64,000 nt of DNA, taken from assembly GCF_021502655.1 (NCBI RefSeq), contig NZ_JAKFFT010000004.1, positions 930,001 through 994,000 of the forward strand, written 5' to 3'. A model generated the notes under the pieces. The model made no database searches. It worked only from the letters and a program-made list of their open reading frames with translations, and had not been told where the DNA came from. This DNA comes from Dyadobacter sp. CY347 (GTDB taxonomy: Bacteria > Bacteroidota > Bacteroidia > Cytophagales > Spirosomataceae). Both the position numbers and the translations under genes were made by a program. Each line of letters opens with the position of its first letter. The stretch's first letter is position 1. Below, piece after piece: positions 59,842 to 64,000 of the stretch.

Positions 59842-61800
59842 ATGGGCATCGATGGCAATACAATTAAACTTCTGCGAATTCCTTTTTCTTTTTTTCTGAT
59901 GCCGTTGTTTCTACTTGCTTACAGTCAGGCAGATACGGTTATGCATCACCACGCGCTTCTCGCTTTTTTAATCATTCATTTGCTGATTTATCCTGCCAGT
60001 AATGGTTATAACAGTTACGTAGACCGGGATGAAGACAGCATTGGCGGACTGGAAAAGCCTCCTATGCCCACGGCCGGGCTGTTTTATCTTACCATATTTC
60101 TGGATTTTACCGCGTTCGTTTTGGCGTTCTCGTTCGTAAATACATTGTTTGCTTTTTGCCTCTTGCTTTACATTGCTGCGTCGCGGGCTTATAGTTCACG
60201 GCAAATCCGGTTGAAGAAATATCCGGTGATCGGCTTTCTGACCGTTGTGATTTTTCAGGGCGCTTTTACCTATTATATGTCCATTGCGGGTATTTCAGAA
60301 GGTGCGTTGAAGTTGAGTAGGGAGCATATTTATGTCCTTTTGGCCTGTTCTTTTCAGATTGCCGGCGCCTATCCGCTTACGCAGGTTTACCAGCACCAGC
60401 AGGACCTGAAAGACGGCGTGGTGACATTAAGTTACAAGCTCGGTTACAGGGGCACATTTCTGTTTACGGCGCTGATGTTTTTGCTGTGCAATGTGTTTTA
60501 TTATTTGTACTTTACATCGAAAGGCCTTGGAATGGTTTTTTACATTATCCAGGTGTTCTTTATGCCAATTGTGGCTTATTTCTGCTACTGGTTTTACCTG
60601 GTCTGGAAGGATAGGAGCGAGGCGAATTTTAAGAATACCATGCGGATGAACTGGATAGCCGCCGTCTGCATGAACAGTTGTTTCATTATTTTAATTGTAA
60701 TTAACAGAATCCCTTTGAGTTATATATCTGCTATTGAGACAGCCGTTCCCGAACATTGTTACCCGCAGGAAACGTTGACTTCATTCTATATGAAATCAAC
60801 CGATGACATTACCAATCAGAGAAAGATCAAGATCGTAGCAGGAAAAACGGGCATAGAAAATCGTTATTCTGTGATCGCAGACTTTGATAAAGATCCGGAA
60901 GATTATCAGTTCTTCAACAAAACGGCCACATTACTTCCCGAACCGACATTGACACAGCGCATGCAGCTCTATCAGCAGCATGCCACGAGATTGTCAAGAA
61001 GCGCTATTGAGAAACTTCAAGGTTTTGCTGAGTTCAAGAATACATTAACGCATCTGATAACGGTCACATGCACGGGCCTTTTCGCGCCAGGGCTTGATGT
61101 GGAGCTTATGCGGGAACTGGATCTAAACCCTGCCATACAACGGAGCAGCGTGAATTTTATGGGCTGTAATGCAGCGATTATTGCGCTCAAAAATGCCGAT
61201 GCGATTTGCAGAAGCCAGCCCGGCGCCAAAGTGCTGATCGTTTGCACAGAACTATGCACATTACATTTCCAAAAGCGATATAATGATGATTACCTGCTTT
61301 CAAACCTCATTTTCGGAGATGGCGCGGCGGCAGTTCTGGTGACTGCTGAGCCGGGATCACATTATGCCCATAACGTTGAAATTGACGCATTTAACTCTTT
61401 GATCCTGCACAACGGATACGACGATATGGCGTGGCAATTATCGGAAACCGGGTTTATCATGAACTTGTCTTCATATGTGCCTGACCTGATCCGGAAAAAT
61501 ATAAAACCAATGATGGCCAGGATCGGACTTACTGCGGAAGCGTTCAAGCATTGGGCCGTTCATCCGGGCGGAAAACGCATTGTGGACGATTTCGCGGCTG
61601 CTTTGGAGCTTGATAGGTGCCATTTGGCAGCAACTTATAATGTGCTCAAAAATTACGGAAACATGTCGTCGCCAACCGTTTTGTTTGTTTTAAAGGAAGT
61701 CCTTGAAAAGGCGAAGGCGGAAAATATGGGCAACCGGATCTTTGCAGCAGCATTCGGACCCGGATTGAGCATTGAAACGATGCAGCTGCGTTATGTTTAA
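59842..61800 (+). CDS. UbiA prenyltransferase - type III polyketide synthase fusion, 652 aa
   Basis: Two-domain biosynthetic protein. Residues 1-290 are an integral membrane UbiA-type prenyltransferase domain of about 8-9 helices. The first Asp motif is intact (Asn57-x3-Asp61-x3-Asp65 in NGYNSYVDRDEDSIGG). The second is degenerate (YQHQQDLKDG, residues 183-192, with Gln where an Asp is usual). Residues about 292-652 are a chalcone/stilbene-synthase-like type III PKS starting YISAIETAVPEHCYP. The catalytic triad is Cys442 in VNFMGCNAA, His574 in WAVHPGGKR and Asn607 in KNYGNMSSPTVLF; GFGPG-like AAFGPGLSIE closes the fold. The PKS would extend a fatty acyl-CoA/ACP starter with malonyl-CoA to an alkylresorcinol or pyrone. 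The two domains are joined without an obvious linker, and no frameshift is involved. First gene of a three-gene operon. Confidence 0.9.
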   Translation: MGIDGNTIKLLRIPFSFFLMPLFLLAYSQADTVMHHHALLAFLIIHLLIYPASNGYNSYVDRDEDSIGGLEKPPMPTAGLFYLTIFLDFTAFVLAFSFVNTLFAFCLLLYIAASRAYSSRQIRLKKYPVIGFLTVVIFQGAFTYYMSIAGISEGALKLSREHIYVLLACSFQIAGAYPLTQVYQHQQDLKDGVVTLSYKLGYRGTFLFTALMFLLCNVFYYLYFTSKGLGMVFYIIQVFFMPIVAYFCYWFYLVWKDRSEANFKNTMRMNWIAAVCMNSCFIILIVINRIPLSYISAIETAVPEHCYPQETLTSFYMKSTDDITNQRKIKIVAGKTGIENRYSVIADFDKDPEDYQFFNKTATLLPEPTLTQRMQLYQQHATRLSRSAIEKLQGFAEFKNTLTHLITVTCTGLFAPGLDVELMRELDLNPAIQRSSVNFMGCNAAIIALKNADAICRSQPGAKVLIVCTELCTLHFQKRYNDDYLLSNLIFGDGAAAVLVTAEPGSHYAHNVEIDAFNSLILHNGYDDMAWQLSETGFIMNLSSYVPDLIRKNIKPMMARIGLTAEAFKHWAVHPGGKRIVDDFAAALELDRCHLAATYNVLKNYGNMSSPTVLFVLKEVLEKAKAENMGNRIFAAAFGPGLSIETMQLRYV

Positions 61801-62488
61801 ATTCCGCAGCCATGAAAAGGAACTGCTTGATCAGGAAGAGATTCCCTCAACGGATCTTTTTCTGAATTTAAGAGAACTTGATTTCATTAACCATTGGCTG
61901 GGCGGATATAACATTTCTTTTAATGCGCTAAAAAAGGTTATTAAGCCCGTAAAATCCCACATTCTCGTGGATATTGGTTGCGGTGGCGGTGATACATTGA
62001 AACGCATTGACCATTGGAATAAAAAGGCAGGATATAAGCTCGACTTATACGGCGTCGACATTAAGCCCGTATGCATTGCCTATGCAAAGGAAAATCTCAA
62101 AACCGCACCGGTTAAGCTGATTTGTGATGATTACCGGCACATTTTCAACCATTTAAAACAGGTCGACATTATTCACGCCTGCCTGTTTTGCCATCATTTA
62201 TCAGAAAATCAACTCATTGAGCTTGTGCGTTTTGCGCTGGAAAATAAGTCTGTTCTGATTGTTAATGATCTTGAAAGAAATCCTTTGGCTTATTATGCCA
62301 TCAAATGGCTCACTAAGCTCTTTTCTAAATCTTATCTGGTTAAAAATGATGCTCCGTTGTCCGTTTTACGTGGGTTTAAAAAGACCGAATGGTTATCCAT
62401 TCTCAACAAAGCGGGTGCAGTTAATTATTCAGTGCGCAACAAATGGGCATTCAGGCATGAAGTGATCGTTTATGGAAACGCAGGTTAA
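61793..62488 (+). CDS. Class I SAM-dependent methyltransferase, 231 aa
   Basis: Rossmann-fold methyltransferase probably acting on the polyketide or quinone made by the upstream fusion. I take ATG 61793 as start; it overlaps the end of the fusion gene by 8 bases (ATGTTTAA). SAM motif I is LVDIGCGGGDTLKRI, motif II LYGVDIKPVCIAYAKENL, and HACLFCHHLSENQLIEL is the post-II strand. Phenolic-lipid operons of Streptomyces (srsA-srsB-srsC) carry a methyltransferase in the same place, which supports an O- or C-methylation of a phenol. Its last 17 bases overlap the following FAD-enzyme gene, so all three are translationally coupled. Confidence 0.9.
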   Translation: MFKFRSHEKELLDQEEIPSTDLFLNLRELDFINHWLGGYNISFNALKKVIKPVKSHILVDIGCGGGDTLKRIDHWNKKAGYKLDLYGVDIKPVCIAYAKENLKTAPVKLICDDYRHIFNHLKQVDIIHACLFCHHLSENQLIELVRFALENKSVLIVNDLERNPLAYYAIKWLTKLFSKSYLVKNDAPLSVLRGFKKTEWLSILNKAGAVNYSVRNKWAFRHEVIVYGNAG

Positions 62489-63608
62489 AAAGTACGATTG
62501 CGGCATTATTGGAGGCGGCCTCGCCGGCCTGTGCCTGGCTATCCAGCTTGCGGACAGGGGTGTTTCGGTTGTCTTATTTGAAAAAAATCAATACCCGTTT
62601 CATAAAGTTTGCGGCGAATACATTTCCATGGAAAGCTGGGATTTTATCAAAAGTCTTGGCTTGAACCTTGACCAGCTCAATCTGCCTATCATTAACAAGC
62701 TCGGGATCAGCTCGGAAAAGGGTTTTATGCTCGAACATAACCTGCAAATGGGCGGTTTTGGGATCAGCAGGTTCAGCCTGGATCATGCGCTCTCACGCAT
62801 TGCGATAGCTAAGGGAGTTGTGATCCTCGAACATTGCCGGGTAAATGGAATGGAAGATCTTGGTAATGAAGGTTTTATAGTTAAATCCGCGCTTGGGGAT
62901 TATAATGTGAGCATCCTTTGCGGGAGTTACGGGAAATATACCCCGCAGTTCCTGGCGCGAAATCCGGCTGAGACTGTGAATGAAAGCGGTAACTATATTG
63001 GTGTAAAATATCACATTAAAACCGATCTGGCACCAAACCGCATCGAGCTGCACAACTTTAAAGATGGCTATTGCGGAATTTCAAAAGTGGATCAGGATTG
63101 GCATTGTCTGTGTTATTTGACCACGTCCCGGAATTTGCAGGATAATGGAAAGGATATCAAGGCCATGGAGGCAAATGTGCTGCACAAAAATCCATTTCTC
63201 AAATCGTACTTCACTGAGGCTGAATTTATTAACAAAGCCCCATTAGTAATTAGCAACATTCATTTTTCCAAAAAACAAACACAGACAGACGGCGTTTTTC
63301 TCCTTGGCGACGCCGCTGGTTCCATTACGCCCCTGTGCGGAAATGGCATGAGTATGGGTATCCGCGCTTCAAAAATGCTGGCGACCGAACTGATCCGCTA
63401 TTTTGAGCAAAAGCAAAGTATAGACGAAGTTTCGGCTCATTATCAAAAAGCCTGGAACCACGCATTCGCGCGGCGCATAACGGCTGGCTATTATTTGCAG
63501 GGACTGTTCGGGAAAAGAAATACTACTGATCTGGCGCTCAGAACTTTGAATAAATTTCCAGGAGCCTTGAACAAACTCGTTTCCTTAACGCACGGAGACC
63601 GGTTCTAA
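62472..63608 (+). CDS. FAD-dependent oxidoreductase (monooxygenase / geranylgeranyl reductase type), 378 aa
   Basis: Flavoprotein of the PHBH/geranylgeranyl reductase fold. The FAD ADP-binding motif is CGIIGGGLAGLCLAIQLADR (first GxGxxG), with VVLFEKNQYPFHKVCGEYIS as the family's second segment. GVFLLGDAAGSITPLCGNGM contains the GD motif that contacts the FAD ribose, and MSMGIRASKMLATEL follows. In phenolic-lipid clusters such enzymes hydroxylate alkylresorcinols to quinones; a prenyl-reducing role is the alternative. It overlaps the methyltransferase by 17 bases and the convergent lycopene-cyclase-domain gene by 24 bases. No signal peptide. Confidence 0.9.
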   Translation: METQVKKYDCGIIGGGLAGLCLAIQLADRGVSVVLFEKNQYPFHKVCGEYISMESWDFIKSLGLNLDQLNLPIINKLGISSEKGFMLEHNLQMGGFGISRFSLDHALSRIAIAKGVVILEHCRVNGMEDLGNEGFIVKSALGDYNVSILCGSYGKYTPQFLARNPAETVNESGNYIGVKYHIKTDLAPNRIELHNFKDGYCGISKVDQDWHCLCYLTTSRNLQDNGKDIKAMEANVLHKNPFLKSYFTEAEFINKAPLVISNIHFSKKQTQTDGVFLLGDAAGSITPLCGNGMSMGIRASKMLATELIRYFEQKQSIDEVSAHYQKAWNHAFARRITAGYYLQGLFGKRNTTDLALRTLNKFPGALNKLVSLTHGDRF

Positions 63609-64000
63609 CTTTTCTTTTTCCGGAACCGGATATTTGGAAAGCAGATATTCAAATATGAACGTGTTCAGGAGCAGCATCAACATTCCGTAAAAAATGTCTT
63701 CAAATGGGATTGTAAAGATCCTGAGACCAATGATTTCTGCACTATTATACCAAACAACAGGTTCATCCAGCCCCGATCCCGTCAAAATGCCGTTTACGAT
63801 GAAGAAAGGGACCAGTAAAAACATGTGCGAAAAATAGAACAGGCTAAGCCAGCGCGGTTTCGCGATAAATTTAAGGAATAGTAAAAATCCCACGAGACCA
63901 ACTGCCGTCCAGGAAGTATAGTATCGATCAAAATAAGTTATGCCTAACGCAAATGTGAAGCACACAAAAATGGCCGTAATCAGGTTTTCATTCTTGATTT
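63585..64000 (-). CDS. Lycopene cyclase domain protein (N-terminus beyond window edge)
   Basis: Integral membrane protein related to the heterodimer-type lycopene cyclases (CrtYc/Yd, CarR). The frame is open through base 64000, so only the C-terminal roughly 138 residues are seen: NENLITAIFVCFTFALGITY, FDRYYTSWTAVGLVGF, AKPRWLSLFYFSHMFLLVPF and the diagnostic IPFEDIFYGMLMLLLNTFIF. It is convergent with the UbiA-PKS operon and overlaps its last gene by 24 bases. Carotenoid genes may follow outside the window. It belongs to isoprenoid metabolism, which fits with the neighbouring prenyltransferase domain. Confidence 0.87.
   Translation of the reverse strand, partial: IKNENLITAIFVCFTFALGITYFDRYYTSWTAVGLVGFLLFLKFIAKPRWLSLFYFSHMFLLVPFFIVNGILTGSGLDEPVVWYNSAEIIGLRIFTIPFEDIFYGMLMLLLNTFIFEYLLSKYPVPEKEKLEPVSVR

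Noticed and set aside
1..64000. tRNA, rRNA, insertion sequences, prophage or integrase/att sites
   Set aside because: No cloverleaf-like, rRNA-like, transposase, integrase or phage structural sequence was recognised in any frame on reading; this is not a substitute for a dedicated search.

Overview
The window looks like chromosomal DNA of an aerobic, polysaccharide-using member of the Bacteroidota, most likely the Cytophagales/Spirosomaceae and possibly Dyadobacter-like. This is inferred from a SusC/SusD pair, putative promoters of the TTTG-N(17-20)-TAnnTTTG type, many signal-anchored sugar enzymes with an (S/T)RR(x)F(I/L) N-terminus, ThuA, DUF1080, PmoA and DUF899 families, a DUF2723 membrane protein, and a lycopene-cyclase-domain protein at the edge. 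No rRNA, tRNA, CRISPR array, insertion sequence or prophage was seen.

Layout. 0-5 kb: a cut aldo/keto reductase, a small HTH-like protein, DNA topoisomerase III (topB), a small secreted protein and a hypothetical exported protein. 5.2-13.5 kb: a same-strand run for oxidative sugar use, namely a PmoA/beta-propeller/HEAT/cytochrome c fusion, a double thioredoxin-fold protein, two exported TIM-barrel sugar isomerase-like proteins and a GH5-like glycosidase. 13.3-22.9 kb: a membrane protein, an acetyltransferase, a PAS histidine kinase, DUF1080, DinB, Gfo/Idh/MocA, an SDR with DUF2867, an esterase, an SDR and a glycine-zipper mini-protein. 23.5-28.7 kb: SusC/SusD. 28.8-31.1 kb: two paralogous PepSY-like secreted proteins, a truncated secreted-protein gene and an exported aldo/keto reductase. 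31.2-36.6 kb: a three-subunit molybdenum hydroxylase operon, divergent from an exported enolase-superfamily enzyme. 36.6-38.3 kb: a patch of five small membrane or DNA-binding-like proteins. 38.5-41.3 kb: an ECF sigma factor, a membrane HEAT-repeat probable anti-sigma factor and two DUF4097-like exported proteins. 42.1-44.5 kb: a two-component system and a 44-residue membrane peptide. 44.6-49.3 kb: a DUF2723 protein and a GH13 trehalose-synthase-like enzyme. 49.5-54.3 kb: a surface protein, HxlR/DoxX, DUF899, a Ser/Thr/Pro-rich secreted protein and ThuA. 54.3-58.6 kb: a Phd/PIN toxin-antitoxin pair, a sulfatase, an intergenic hairpin array, a cysteine desulfurase and an ACT-like small protein. 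58.7-64 kb: an EamA transporter, then the most striking locus.

That locus (59.8-63.6 kb) is a three-gene overlapping operon. Its first gene fuses a UbiA-type membrane prenyltransferase domain to a type III polyketide synthase with an intact Cys-His-Asn triad. It is followed by a SAM methyltransferase and an FAD oxidoreductase. The combination suggests a membrane-bound, possibly prenylated, methylated and oxidised alkylresorcinol or alkylquinone lipid. The product is inference and the fusion architecture is read directly from the sequence. A convergent lycopene-cyclase-domain gene overlaps its 3' end and runs off the window.

Much of the remaining content fits a carbohydrate-scavenging lifestyle: outer-membrane import by SusCD, periplasmic oxidation and isomerisation of sugars (Gfo/Idh/MocA, DUF1080, TIM-barrel isomerases, the PmoA-cytochrome fusion), sulfate removal (sulfatase) and storage-sugar metabolism (GH13). 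All functions are assigned by motif reading alone and no database search was possible.
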